A stretch of DNA of 64,000 nucleotides from Allium sativum (lineage: Eukaryota; Streptophyta; Magnoliopsida; Asparagales; Amaryllidaceae). The stretch is taken from the NCBI GenBank assembly GCA_030737875.1, contig CM060922.1, forward strand, positions 232,170,335 to 232,234,334, given 5' to 3'. The first letter of the stretch is position 1, and every line of letters starts with the position of its first letter. Both the position numbers and the translations under genes were made by a program. Below the pieces are notes generated by a model that searched no databases, was not told the origin of the DNA, and saw only the letters and a program-made list of their open reading frames with translations. Positions 10,461 through 22,205 of the stretch are shown in pieces.

Positions 10461-12954
10461 CGCGTTATGGCCCGAAGCGTCGTTTGAATAAATTGGCTAT
10501 TTTAAAATAAATAAAAATGGCGATAAATCGTTATAAAATATTATAAATGATATGGATGTGAAATTTAGAAATTAACTGAAGGTTAGCTAAGTCGAATGGT
10601 TTCCTGGATTTTGATCTGATGTTGGTTTCGGCCTTCGGGGTTAATATTTGGGAAATCGTTCTCTTACTAATTGACGGTTATTGACTAATGAATTGAAATG
10701 ATACGTAGTAGTGTTTGTGTAGCACTTGTTTATTATATACGCGAGTTGTGCAGAAAGACCGGGTTAATCCCATTCTGAATAACTGAATCGACGATAAGAA
10801 ATCGAAGATGAAGACGGTGGTCGAAGACCGGAGATCTTCACCTCGTTTGGATGGTAACCGAGGTCCTGATTGGGAGGCATCCCGAAATATGGATAATGAG
10901 TGGTGATCGTCCAGGCGTACATGGTGATCGATGGGTTTACGAGGTATATAGTGCCTCCGGTTTCGTTCAGACCCAGAACGGACTTGCAAATGGACAGTGT
11001 GTCTGACATTGGAATTTATTCTGTGTGATTGATAGCCATCAGTTGCACGGTGTAAATTGCCTGTGTGGCATGCTAAGATGCAGTGATCAGGGCTTCTGTT
11101 GAAAAGCAAAGTCTTGTGGTGATGATCAAAGCACTTCCTGTGTGGCGTAGCTTTGTGTATAACGTGAAATCGCGAGCCTCACACCCCGGTATGAACTAGA
11201 AACGGGAGAGGATCTCAGGGAGGACATGCGTTTTTTCTAGCTAGAAGTGGCGTCTGTGGTTTTACACGCCCTGACGAGTTTGACTTATGTGGTTGTTACT
11301 GTTGCGAGGCGCCTCAGATAAATCGGTCGATCCGGGACCGATGGAGTCATTTGTTGGCTCATTTACGCCCCAAAGGGCGAAGAAACGTATTGTTCAGGCA
11401 CTATAATCCACTCCGTGTGGACCGGCCCTGTCGCTCCAAGGGGCAGTTGCGGCTGTTCCGGAGACATGGGCTAAATTGTTTCGAAGTCGGTAAGGACTAT
11501 CTTTTGCCTTGGTTCATGACGAAAATCCAATTTTCAAATACGTGACTGTGCGGTTTTGGTTGTATATATATGGCAACATGATATATGGTACCCATGCCGT
11601 CTATGATTGATAGTTATGATTCGAAATTGTTTTTGTAACATATAAACAGTAGTAATAATATCAAATGCTTTTGTTTTATTCGTATCAAGCATAATTTGGC
11701 CATTACAAGGTAAAACTCTATCCTCCGGTTTGCGTTGCATTGTGTGATGGGAACTGAGTCCTATAATGGCTTCATTTTTATAAAAAGCATTGCGATGTTT
11801 AAAAGAAAGATTTGTTTTTAAAGCACTGGCAGTCCAATGGAGTAAACCCGTTCCACGAAAGTGGCGTGGTCCTGTGATTAGCCATATTATAAATGTGTCG
11901 AGTATATTTCTCATACCAGTCCCATGACTGACTCGTAGTTTATTTCACTGTCAAACTCGGATGCCCCTTTTTCTACACGGGCAGCCTTGTATTCAGGTTT
12001 AGCTGGTTATTTCTGGATAGCTGGAGCTGAAGATGGATTCTGTTATTTATCCCTTTTTATGCTGTTCAGCTCCTATTGTACATGTTATGTTTGTTTCCGC
12101 TGTAGACATTTATGTATAGCTGAACTGTATTTGTACTAAGTATGATCCTGTATACTGTGTAACTCTGATGATTACGTTTATCCAGTATATTCTATTGTGC
12201 ATTATCTGGTGTATTTATTTATTTTTGTTTTTCTATTATCTATTTCTGTGTTATATTCCAAGGATTACCCTTGCCGCCGTCAGCACGGGGTTTGGGGTCG
12301 TCACAACCATCCTCTGTCGTGAAGTCTTTCCCCCTCCCCGGCAAACCCAGAACTGAAAAGGTGCGGTTTTTATGAGTTAATTCATTTACATATATAAAAA
12401 ATCAGTCTTTTATTTTATTTTATTGCATTCGTTGTATATTAAACTGATTGGAAGTTTAAAGTTTTGATTTTTATTTTGTTTGAAGATTTGATTTTTAAAC
12501 TAGACAAAGAAGTGATTTTTTTTAATCAAAGCAAGAAGTGATTTTTAATTATATAAAAATATAATTTTTATATATGCAACGAATTAAAATTATGATTTTT
12601 ATTTAGGTAGGGTCATAAAAATATATACTTTATTAGAAGAAGAACGATATAAAAATATAATTTTTATAACGAAGTAGCGGCGTAAAGATATGGTTTATAT
12701 ATATATATAACATCCTATTAAAAATGTGATTTTTAATATGAACAGCGTGAAAAGGATGGCGTAGGAATTTTGGGCAAATCAAATCGATCAGAAATTCAAT
12801 GTAGAATGGAGGAGTGAATCCCAAAGGTGAGAACTCCTCACTAAAATTTTCTATTTAATTATTTATTTTATAACTGCATATATAAACTGCTCCCCGTCGT
12901 CCACATACCATGGACGACTTATGTGATTGTTTGTGTTGTGAAAATTGACTGTTG

Positions 12955-13206
12955 ATTGTGAAATAAAATATATATTCATGTGTTGAAATAAAATATATAT
13001 TCATGTGCTGAAATAAAATATATATTCGTGTGTTGAAATCAAATATATATATTCATGTGCTGAAATAAAATATATATTCATTTGTTGTAATAAAATATAT
13101 ATTCATGTTTTGAAACCAAATATATATTCATATGTTGAAACAAAATATATATTCATGTTGTGAAATCAAATATATATTCATATGTTGAAATAAAATATAT
13201 ATTCAT
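12955..13206 (+). repeat. ~25-bp AT-rich tandem array in B
   Basis: About ten units of roughly 25 bp built on aaataaaATATATATTCATGTGTTG, with variants such as GTGCTG and ATATGTTG. Confidence 0.88.
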
Positions 13207-13569
13207 TTACAAGTCGAACGACTTGTTTATGTACACTGATTGGACTGATATTGATTGGGACAATAAATTTTACACATTGCCCAACTGCACAAGTAAAATC
13301 TGTGTTTGTTGATTTGAAACCCCACACGGGTGTTGGGATGAAATTGGACATAAACTAATCTCGATTTTTTAGTTGTATGTCAATCGATGGGTTGACAGAC
13401 CGTGTAAGCGTTAATTATTTAAATTTAATGCTTATGCAATTGTGTGGTGCACTCTGGATGATGGTTGATTATTTATCGTTGCTATTATATACATGTGTTG
13501 TATGGAATCCATATAATTAACATTATACGGTACTTGATTGGGCCTCATTCCAATTTTGAAAATAAGGAA

Positions 13570-13775
13570 TATTATAAAAGAAAATTCATGTGTTGAATAG
13601 AATAAAAATTCATGTGTTGAATAAAAGAAAATCCATGTGTTGAATAGAAATAAAAATTCATGTGTTGAATAGTATAAATTCATGTGTTGAAATCAAATAT
13701 ATATATATTCATGTGTTGAATAAAATAAATATTCATGTGTTGAATAGAATAAACATTCATGTGTTGAATAAAAAC
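13570..13775 (+). repeat. Second TTCATGTGTTGAA array in B
   Basis: About eight irregular units of 25-30 bp, each with attcATGTGTTGAA followed by an A-rich spacer. The core word is shared with the array at 12955 and with the ~114-bp units of element A. Confidence 0.85.
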
Positions 13776-13779
13776 TGTG

Positions 13780-15360
13780 TTGATTAGATATGCGCCATTT
13801 CGACGCGAACGATAATTATATCGATTTTATTCATTTTTATAATGAATATAGAAAAGGAAGTGATTTCAAAATATAACGTTTTGAAAATATTATCATTTAG
13901 AGATTAATGATATGGAATATTCAATTTCGATTAGAAATTGAATATGAAGTTGAAATCGTTTTGAAAACGATTTATAAAATATGTTTTAAAAGGAAATCGA
14001 CGAAATATATAATATATATATTATATATATATATAATGGCCTGAATAGAACGCGCCGCGCCGCGACCATTCGCGAATTTTGACCATTGACTTCGAATGGA
14101 TATTATGGGAGATCCGACCATCGGATTCTCCTAAAACCAAAACTATTGGGTTCGTATTGAAAAGAGATTTCTAACGAATATTAGATATTTGAAATCTAGT
14201 GGTTTGATTCGGAATTATGTCCAAATCGAATTTGGAAAAGGTTGCTGTAAGTGCAGTTCGATGGTCGTTGATGGAAATCGATTGTACGGGCCTTGATAAA
14301 ATTATTAAAAACAGTAATAATTTGTGTAAAATCATAAGAAATGATTTGTGAAGAATTAGGACTAAAAACTCCATATTTGAAAAGATAAAAATAGATTTTT
14401 ATCGAAATGAACTAGTTTTGAACTAGAATTATAATCCCATTTATTTGTAAAATAAATAAAGTGGATTTGAAATGGTTTCGAAAATAACCAGAATTTCCTA
14501 TATATAAAGTGGAAATGGATTTGAATCGAAATTGTCTTTGGAATATTTTGATGTTGGATTTCGTGATTATACAAATATTATTATGGAAATTTGAAAGATA
14601 TATTTATATCGTTATTTCCAATATGATATTTGTTGGTCGTATAATTTGATATTGAATATAAGCCGATCTGTTTTCTATTCAGAGCCTTGTATTTAATATC
14701 AAATGGGAATTGGGTTTATCGTGAACTATGTTTTAACGACATTTGTCCTTTAACCCGATTTACAGTGAAATGTGATTTGGAATTTATAAATCTTTTGTTA
14801 AGATTTAAAGGAGGTTTTCCAAAGTAAAGTTTTCCAATTTAATAAAATAAATTGGAATGGAATGGAATGTGATTTCGGGTTTATCGTGAACCGTGTTTTA
14901 AATGACACTTGTTCTTTAACCCAGTTAAAGATAGGATATGATTTCCCATGTTAAACAATCATTAATATTGATTTTTGGGAAGATTAAGACCAAGTGGAGT
15001 TTTAATGAATCTTTAATTAGATAGTGAAGTTCGAGAATGGAGTATCACCAGTTTTTCTCCAGGCGATAGTTAAATCTTTTATTATATTTGAACGTGAAAT
15101 GGTAATTGAATTTATTGACAACACCATGGTGTTAGATATGAAATATGACCAGTTTTACTTCATGGGATGAATAGGTTGGGATTGGGAAATTAATTAAATG
15201 ATTACTTCGGTGTGGTTCGCTAATCCTGACTAATTTGAATTGTTATTCAAAAGGAGATTATAGAATAAATTTAAAGAATTTATCTTTGATAAAATTAATG
15301 GGAACCTTTCCCAAACGGTAATAATATTTGAATAAAAGAATATTTTGAATTGGAATGAGG
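13780..15360 (+). other. AT-rich LTR interior of B without genes
   Basis: No coding signature. Stretches such as GGTTTATCGTGAAC...TTTAACCC-GTTTA (14710-14765, 14875-14930) recur and match similar phrases in C (43500-43560, 62480-62535), so this is shared LTR sequence and not unique DNA. Confidence 0.7.
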
Positions 15361-16381
15361 CATATGTTGTGTTTTTGTAACACTTGTTTATTATATACGC
15401 GTGTTATTCAGAAAGACCGGGTTTATCCCATTCTAAATAACTGATTCAATGATGTGTCGAGGATGAAGACGGCGGTCAAAGCCCGGAGGTCTTCACATCG
15501 TTTGGGTGATTACTGATGATCTTGATTGGGCTGTACACTCAAGAGGAGGGAATCAGTTGGTAATCGTACAGACGTACTTGGAGATCGATGGATATGCGAG
15601 GTACAAGATGCCTCCGGTTTCGTTCAGACCCAGAACGAACTTGTAAATGGACTGTGTGTCTGACTTTGGATTTTATTCTGTGTGATTGATATCTGTTAAA
15701 TATATATCTGTTTGGCGGTGGAGAATTTATTCTCTTGCTTAACGCCCTTCTTTGAGATGTACGAGCTCAGGGGTTATATATTGATGGGTATCAATCGCAT
15801 GGGGTGAATAGCCTGTGTGGCATGCCTAAGTGGAAAATGATCAAGACTTTTGTTGAACAGCAGTGTCTTGTGGTTGATGATCAAAGCACGGCCTGTGTGG
15901 CATAGCTTTTTGTAGCGTGGATTCGCGAGCCTCACACCCCGGTTGTGAACCAGAAACGGGAGAGGACCTCAGGGAGGGCATGCGTTTCCTTCTAGCTTGG
16001 GTGGTGTCAGTGACCTACCAGCCCTGGCATTTATATTATTTTCACCTGTGTGGTTGTTGCTGTTGCGAGGCGCCTCAGATATATCGGTCGATCCGGGACC
16101 GATGGAGTCATTGGACTAATTTTCCCCCCATAGGGTGGTGGAACGCAGTGTCCAGGATTTAAGTTTAATCCACATCGATGGACCGGCCTTGACGATCCAA
16201 GGGTCACTCGAGCTCTGATCCTAAGAAATGGTAGGCTAGATTATCTCGAATCGGTGAGGACTATCTTTTGCCTCGGTTCCTAGGTGGAAATCCAACTTCC
16301 AATACGCGACATATGCGGTTTTGATTGTAGAGCCTAGTATTGGCGACATGATATGTGGTACCCATGCCGTCTATGATTAAT

Positions 16382-16386
16382 ACTTA
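16382..16386 (+). other. Left target-site duplication candidate of C (actta)
   Basis: These are the five bases directly before TGTAACGACC of C. The right copy would be outside the window, so this is a prediction. Confidence 0.4.
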
Positions 16387-16769
16387 TGTAACGACCTGGA
16401 ATTTTGGGGCCAATTTATAATTTTTATTTTAGAAATTTTAATATTTAAAATAATTTATTTTAAATAATAACGACGAAAAATTTATTTTAAACGAATAAAT
16501 TTTATTTAATTATAAAAGGAGTTTGAAATGGCGTGGTGAGTGGATATTCCGTTATCGTTTGATTCTCCATTTAATTATTGGATTGGTTAATTTTAATGTA
16601 AATTGCAATATTATGTTATTTTAATTGCTGTAAACATATGTGTAGAAATTCTGAGTGATTACATCAGACAATTTAATTTGGCTTGGGAATGGCATAAGCA
16701 TGATAGGTTGAAATTTACAGTAATGTGAAAACTAAAATTTGGAATGAAAATGATTACTTGATTAGTAAA
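16387..16769 (+). repeat. 5' LTR of C, first 383 bp
   Basis: It matches 46398-46795 with a handful of substitutions and one short length difference near 16435 / 46450. An 11-bp AT palindrome lies at 16443-16465. The segment ends in the duplicated target gtaaa of element D. Confidence 0.92.
16765..16769 (+). other. Target-site duplication of D, left copy (gtaaa)
   Basis: gtaaa occurs directly before D and again at 39674-39678. The uninterrupted 3' LTR of C reads through this place (near 46785), which confirms the insertion. Confidence 0.93.
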
Positions 16770-17245
16770 TGTAACAACCCGAATTTTAACAACGTGTTAA
16801 GACAAGAATCAAGGAAGAATTAAATGTTAAAATCTAAATCAGGGAAAACGGGTTGTGCCATTGCGTTCGTCTCAGAAAAATATGCGAAATAGAGTCCGAA
16901 ATTTCGTAAATCGGAGTCTGTATGACCAAGATATGGCCTTGCAAAGTTTCACGAAAAATTTAAATTCGAAAACAAATTCAAAATTTTCAGAATTCAGGGT
17001 AGGCGGGAAAGATCCCGCCCAGACAGGTCGACAGGGGGGTCGACACTAGGGTCGACCTCCCCCCCAACCAGGTCGACACTAGAGTCGACCTGGGGGTCGA
17101 CCTGGGTGTCGACCTCCCTGGTCGGCCAGGTCGGCCTAGTGCACCTGTTTTGGCTCCTAGGTCTTGTTTTGGAGGCTTGTGACGATTTTTGAGGGTTCAA
17201 ATCTATCCTAGGGTTTATCCTACGGCCTAAACTACTCCTAATCTC

Positions 17246-17252
17246 TATAAAA
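17246..17252 (+). promoter_or_regulatory. TATA box of the D LTR (5' copy)
   Basis: CTATAAAA lies about 480 bp into the LTR, followed by AACCCTCACAAATC-type leader sequence. The other LTR has tataaaaa at 23500-23507. A core promoter for element RNA is the likely role. Confidence 0.6.
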
Positions 17253-17814
17253 TGGCCCCTAGACCTAGCTTAAACCCTCACAAATCACTCATGCCATGAA
17301 GTGCTGCCCAAATGCCAAGTGATCATGGCCTCCATCTCCAATTCCTAGAGACTATGCATTCAAATCGGATTCAAATCAAAAGGTGCAAGCTTTCTACACC
17401 AAATCGAGGAGAGATCAATGTTGCTACGCAAATTTCATGACGATTCTTCAACAAAGGAGCTACCTTTCTTCGTCAAGACAATTCATGATCTTTCCCTAAG
17501 CCTCGCTATATAAGTTCTAGTTACTTCTAGATCTAAACGGTAGTTTTAATGATGGCATGGAATAAAACGAGATTAAACTAAGTATGCTAGCCTATATGAA
17601 CCTTGTCATGCCTCTTTTGCTTGAACCTATGACTTTTGGCTATGCTTAGTGACTAAATCATGCCACTTATGTTATGTTTAACTTAGTCCATCATGAAATA
17701 TTGAACCTTTACTTGCGGAATGTTGGCATGAATACTTGAAACCACTTTGACTTGTGAAATATGTACATGAATATGACTTGGGGCTTATGCATGTAAATGA
17801 ACCCAAACCCCTTG

Positions 17815-17970
17815 TGATACTATGCATGTTTGTGGCCAAATTCCCTTATGATACTATGCATGTTTGTGGCCAAAAACCCCTTATGATGCTATGCATATTT
17901 TGAGGCCAAACCCTTTATGATACTATGCATGTTTGTGGCCAATCCCTTCTTGGCATCGTGCATGTTTTGA
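17815..17970 (+). repeat. ~34-bp tandem repeats in the D LTR
   Basis: Four to five units of TGATACTATGCATGTTTGTGG plus ccaaa-ccc spacers, with landmarks at 17821, 17855, 17890 and 17924. The same array is in the 3' LTR at about 24065-24225. Confidence 0.85.
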
Positions 17971-18439
17971 GGCCAATATGTAGCATAGTATCCTTACTTT
18001 GTTGACTTGCTTTTACTTGGGTTAGAAACACGATTTGGGTAGGATAAACGAGCGTGATTATGACATGAAAATTTGATATGGGATTTCATGAAAATATGAC
18101 ACTCATGATACACCTAAATGGGGACATGACATGTGGGGTAAACATGGGACTTGAAACTAGACACGGGGGTTGTAAGTGTAATATGACACTAGACCAAACA
18201 TGAAAGTGGCCAACTCGAGGTTGGGTTGAGTTTGTAGCATAAATCTACCCGGACCCGCCCGGCTTAACTAGTGGCTACAAACAATAGGATCCAATGTGAG
18301 AAGTTGGTCATGTCGCGCTTAAGACCCGAGGTTAGACTAGGTTGTGGTGTAAAACTACCCGGACCCGCCCGGCTTAACTAGTAACCACAACAAGGTCTAA
18401 TGTGAGAAGTTGAGAGTGCATTATATAAATTAATGCCAC

Positions 18440-19110
18440 ATGATAAGGTTAAGTAAATTTGACTAATGACACTTAACCGATATGACACGAATGGGTAGGT
18501 TAAGTGGGACTGGGCTTGATTTCTTAATGACACTTAACCATACAAGACAATTAGGGGATGGGGTTAAGTAATTTACACTTAACTAATCCGACTTGGTAAT
18601 TAGATGGGGTTAAGTAATTTAGACTTAACTAATCTAAACACGGTAATTAGATGGGGTTAAGTAACCTATACTTAACTAATCTAAACACGGTAATTCGATG
18701 GGGTTAAGTTAAAGACTTAACCAATCTAAACTTGGTAATTCAATGAGGTTAAGCAACCAATACTTAACCAACTTAACATGATAATTTAATGGGGTTAAGT
18801 AACTTATAATTAACCAGTTATACATGATGATTTGACAAGGTTAAATAACCTATACTTAACCAATCTAACATGTGGACTTGATAGGGTTAGGTCACAAGAC
18901 CTTTTGAATATACTTAACCCTTGTAGTATGATTAGTGGATGAGGTTAAGCTAACCCATACTTAACCAATCCGGCTCGATGATCTGATGCGATTTAGATAA
19001 TTTATGCTTAATCAATCTAATACAATAATCTGATAGGGTTAAGACAAACCAATACTTAACCAATTTGACTTGATAGGGTTAAGTCATGCGCTTCTTGGTA
19101 TACTTAACCA
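18440..19110 (+). repeat. ~47-bp tandem array in the D LTR (5' copy)
   Basis: A dozen or so degenerate units built on GGGGTTAAGTAATTTA, CTTAACTAATCTAA and GGTAATT(A/C)GAT. The clearest landmarks are 18560, 18607, 18654 and 18700. Each unit pairs GGTTAAGT with ACTTAAC, so each can fold on itself. Confidence 0.85.
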
Positions 19111-21129
19111 ACTTGTAGGGCTAAGCCTTGAACTTAAATACTTAGCCAATCTTGACATGATTCGTAGGTGGGCTAAGTCATAAACCTGAATAACAACACT
19201 TAACCCAATAGACAAAGCCCTAGTGAGAGGAACTAGGTGGAAAATCGTGGTTAATCATGGGTAACGGGGAAAAGAAGCTAAGTGGTAAACCTTAGTTAAG
19301 TATAACTAAGTAATAATTCTTAGCCAAGGACATGGGACTAGTTCATGAATAGATGAGTAACCCGATATGGTAGGTCATCGCTTAAACACATGAGGAGGAG
19401 CAAATTATCCGACTTCGATAAGGGCTCCAACGAACTGTGACGAAGCGGTAGCTTCAGGGGACGTGAGGGTACTCTTGGTATCCCTCTGTGAGGTGGCAGG
19501 TGGTCCATGAAACCCGGCCTCACAGAGGTTAAGGTCTGCGATAGAAGAGCCAAGAGTATGCCTTGGTTGCTATGCGAGCGACCTAAAGACTGGGATGGAT
19601 TAGCGTGGAGTCGACGATACTTGATTTTGCCTTGGATAGCACGTCGCCGACTACCTACCATCTTTAGTCAATCGTGTACGTACGGAAAGGCAGAGAACTC
19701 CCAACAGACCATGTTCTTGCTATCGAGTCATGGGTGAGGTTGGCTAATAGGAAAGTGGGGCATAGTGGGGCCGGGATGTAGTTCTCATACATGATTTTTC
19801 TTGGATTGCCTTTCAGTAGTTGAGGAAGGGGTCACGTGGGACCATAGCCACGGATACAAAAACAGACCTTGATATCTGCCTCAGCAGACGACTTAAAGCT
19901 CCCGACAGAGTTCCGTATTTCTCGATTTTCCCTGGCACGGAACTCGGGTGGCACATTGAGATACATGTGCGTCTAGACATGGAAAACGATTCACGATTTA
20001 TACGTGGGACTAAGGGCGTGGTTGACGGGTGGCATAATCCCTAGTGGTCCTAGGTGGCTAAAACCCAAACCAAGTTACGGGAATGTTCATTAGGTAGCAT
20101 AATCTCTAGTGGTCCTAGGTGGCATAAATCCTAAGTGAACACGCGATAGTTCATGGTAAGAAAACATAACTAGAGCAAGGGTAGCAGTCCAAAACAACTT
20201 CAAGGATAAAATGGTACTACGTTGAGGTGGTATAGATTTACATGGGGGAAGCCCGTACGGCCTACGGCAAAGGACTGAACTTATACATGGAAAGAAACAT
20301 ACGAGTTGGGAAAACCTACATATGTTATATATTAGGTTGACATGGACCATTACATGACATTGGGCTAGGGGCATTCGTAGTTAACACATGGCGCGGGTTG
20401 GAATACTAGTACGAGAGGTGCAGAGCAAATATACATGTTAGAACCATGAGAAATATACATGATAGATACCGTGGGATGTTATACATGATAGATACCTTGG
20501 GATAGTATACTTGGTAGAAACCTGATGATGTGATACCTTGATTTATCTTGACACCGTAGTTTATCATGATACCTTAGTTTATCTTGCTACAGTAGCCCAT
20601 CCGGTTATCTTGGTTTAGCCTATCTATCTTGTCATCATCCTTATGTTTATTTTTAGTTTATGCATGTCATGTTACCTTTACTTGTTTTTATACTGGAAGT
20701 AGATAGGACTTACCAGTCTTTATGACTGACCCCGTTTTGTTTCGCCTCTTTGTCTTCCGTTCCCCTCCCCCCCCCACTTCAGGTTTTCAGGGAGGAAATG
20801 CTGTTGTTTAGTTCGGACCTCTTATGCTTGGAGGTCATCATGTATCGATTAGACTTCTCTTGGCTATGGCTGCTTCACCGCTTTATTTTGGGGAATAAAT
20901 TTATGAAAAGGTTTTATGCTTCTTTATTATTGCAAGACAGGTTTTGATGTATTCTGATGTAAAAGGCTTTAGACCTTATTTTATAAGGTAAATGAAATTT
21001 GTTTTACTTCCGCTGTTTTATATACGTTCTGTCTTGTAATATTTCTGTGCATGTTTACCTCGATAATCCTTCACCAAACCTAGTGCTATCCCTTTGTGAG
21101 TGACCCTAGCGGAGGTGGGGTGTTACATT

Positions 21130-21141
21130 TGGTATCAGAGC
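21130..21141 (+). other. Primer binding site of D (initiator tRNA-Met)
   Basis: TGGTATCAGAGC starts two bases after the LTR end at 21127. The next bases (agaaggttaccaga) resemble the leader of F (ataaggttaccaga). Confidence 0.93.
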
Positions 21142-21854
21142 AGAAGGTTACCAGACTGGGCAAAAGTTTTAAAAATCTTCTGAAACTGTTTGAAAAACCG
21201 TTTACAAAGAAGCATTTTTTTTCAAGAAAAGTTTTTAAAGGCTATTCCGCAAAAGGCCATTAGCACTATCCTTTGTTTCCTTGATTGAATCTCTTTTCCT
21301 TTCTTTCCTTCATCGGTAGTCATAGAAGTTTTAACTGCAACTAATCCTTGTCTAGCCACGTAAGTGTTTTCCGCGCGATGGAGAAAGTTCTCGAGAGACC
21401 TTTTGCCGCGTTATAAGAAAGGATAGCAAGAACAAGGATAAGGGACACAAGCTTAAGGATAGGCAACTTGTTGGTATGGCTTAAGCCATAATGGAGGAAA
21501 AACGGGACGGAGAGTTAAGAATTATGGGACAAGGACAAGATCATCGAGAGGGCAATTGTATACTCTCATTTCTAGCGTATCTCGTAAGGATGGTAACGAT
21601 CTTGTTAAACGTTTAGCTTTTCCTCTCTATCATCCCGTTAGGACTTTGTTTTGATCATAGCATCATTTAAGTCTGCTTCGATAGTTAAGTCTCTGCACCT
21701 TAGTACTAGCATGGTAGAAGATCCCACTTTAGTCCCAAAATCTTGTTGGAGAGTCGGTCCATTTATTCATGACTTGTTTGGATTTGAGAACGTCTATGCC
21801 AAGTGTTGAGAATAGAAGCAATGCTTCTATGGTTGAGCTATGGATGGATTCTAG

Positions 21855-21965
21855 GGATGAAGTGGTTATCCAGTAAGGGATGCCATTCTCGGTTTTGAAA
21901 GGAGGGTAGTTAAACTCCCAACTTGCCTTGGTAATACCCTCGAAGTCTCGTATAACCTTTTGGGT
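21855..21965 (+). pseudogene. Relic of the retroviral-type protease end in D
   Basis: The nucleotides gggatgaagtggttatcc, gccattctcgg, gaaaggagggtagttaaac and gccttggtaataccctcga follow the order and spacing of the F protease segment that encodes GMDWLSRNGAIL...CERRVV...RLGNAL. Conceptual translation here is broken within a few codons. Only the C-terminal protease part is visible; the catalytic Asp is not. Confidence 0.65.
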
Positions 21966-22039
21966 TTTGTCATGGTTAGTTACCTAGAATCTCTTGATGC
22001 ATTTATCGGAAATCTCTGATCCAATCGAGTAACGTTCGC

Positions 22040-22205
22040 TAATAAGACGGATGGTTCATTCCACTTGAGCATGGGTTATAGGAATCACCCTAGTAAGTGC
22101 ACGTGGTAACATGGATTGGCATCGGTAAACGAGGTCCAGAATTCACTAATGAATTTTGGAGAGCTTGCATGAGTACGCAGATATGTTTGAGCCGAGCATA
22201 CTAGG
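22040..22205 (+). pseudogene. Relic of integrase core in D
   Basis: The stretch ttcactaatgaattttgg...cagatatgtttgag...gcata matches the F integrase segment encoding IFTSEFW...TQLCLSTAY, with a deletion of about seven bases and several substitutions. Upstream, aagacggatggttcattcca resembles the F code for KSAHFIPV. All frames are interrupted. RT and RNase H are absent between this and the protease relic. Confidence 0.7.

Larger units (their letters stand above)
1..12305 (+). mobile_element. Element A: giant-LTR, gag-only Ty3/gypsy retrotransposon (left end outside window)
   Basis: Bases 1-4027 recur, diverged, at 7592-12305, so two direct LTRs flank an interior of about 2.3 kb. The interior opens with an initiator-Met primer site, holds a broken gag and a chromodomain tail, and closes with a polypurine tract. 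The 3' LTR starts TGTAACGACC and ends GTCACA. No protease, RT, RNase H or integrase core is present, so the copy cannot move by itself. The left LTR is cut by the window start. The duplication on the right, if any, would start at 12306 (accat), but its partner is outside the window. Confidence 0.9.
6357..12305 (+). repeat. 3' LTR of element A (5949 bp)
   Basis: It begins TGTAACGACC after the polypurine tract and ends GTCGTCACA. Its bases 7592-12305 match the truncated 5' LTR; 6357-7591 have no partner in the window. At nearly 6 kb it is longer than the interior of its own element. It has subterminal palindromes (6380-6402, 6424-6445), a GC-rich island (7274-7560), a TA/AT-rich tract near 8000, ~114-bp repeats, duplicated GCAGTTCGTA blocks and a conserved distal module (about 10670-12000) shared with B and C. 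Confidence 0.92.
12306..16386 (+). mobile_element. Element B: internal part of a giant LTR split by A and C
   Basis: This segment lies between the right end of A and the left end of C. Its distal kilobase (15360-16386) aligns with the distal LTR modules of A (2400-3330) and C (44050-45020), including the GCGAGCCTCACACCCCGG, ATCGGTCGATCCGGGACCGAT and GGTACCCATGCCGTCTATGATT blocks. It stops at 16386, where the A and C copies continue as gtctatgattgata, so the rest of this LTR should resume beyond C, outside the window. Neither LTR end, primer site nor any gene is present. The proximal part carries AT-rich repeats and an ACAAGTCG/CGACTTGT palindrome (13209-13226) also seen in weaker form in C. 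Confidence 0.75.
16770..21127 (+). repeat. 5' LTR of D (4358 bp)
   Basis: It starts TGTAACAACC and ends GAGGTGGGGTGTTACA directly before the primer site. It contains a TATA box (17246), two ~34-bp and ~47-bp repeat arrays, and two copies of the CCCGGACCCGCCCGG module (18248-18264, 18356-18374). No genes; open frames here are repeated in the other LTR and show no coding signature. Confidence 0.92.

Noticed and set aside
19338..19737. Frames of ~76-107 codons on both strands, repeated near 25635
   Set aside because: They are within the D LTR, overlap each other on opposite strands, and show no domain. The minus-strand frame shifts between the two LTRs.
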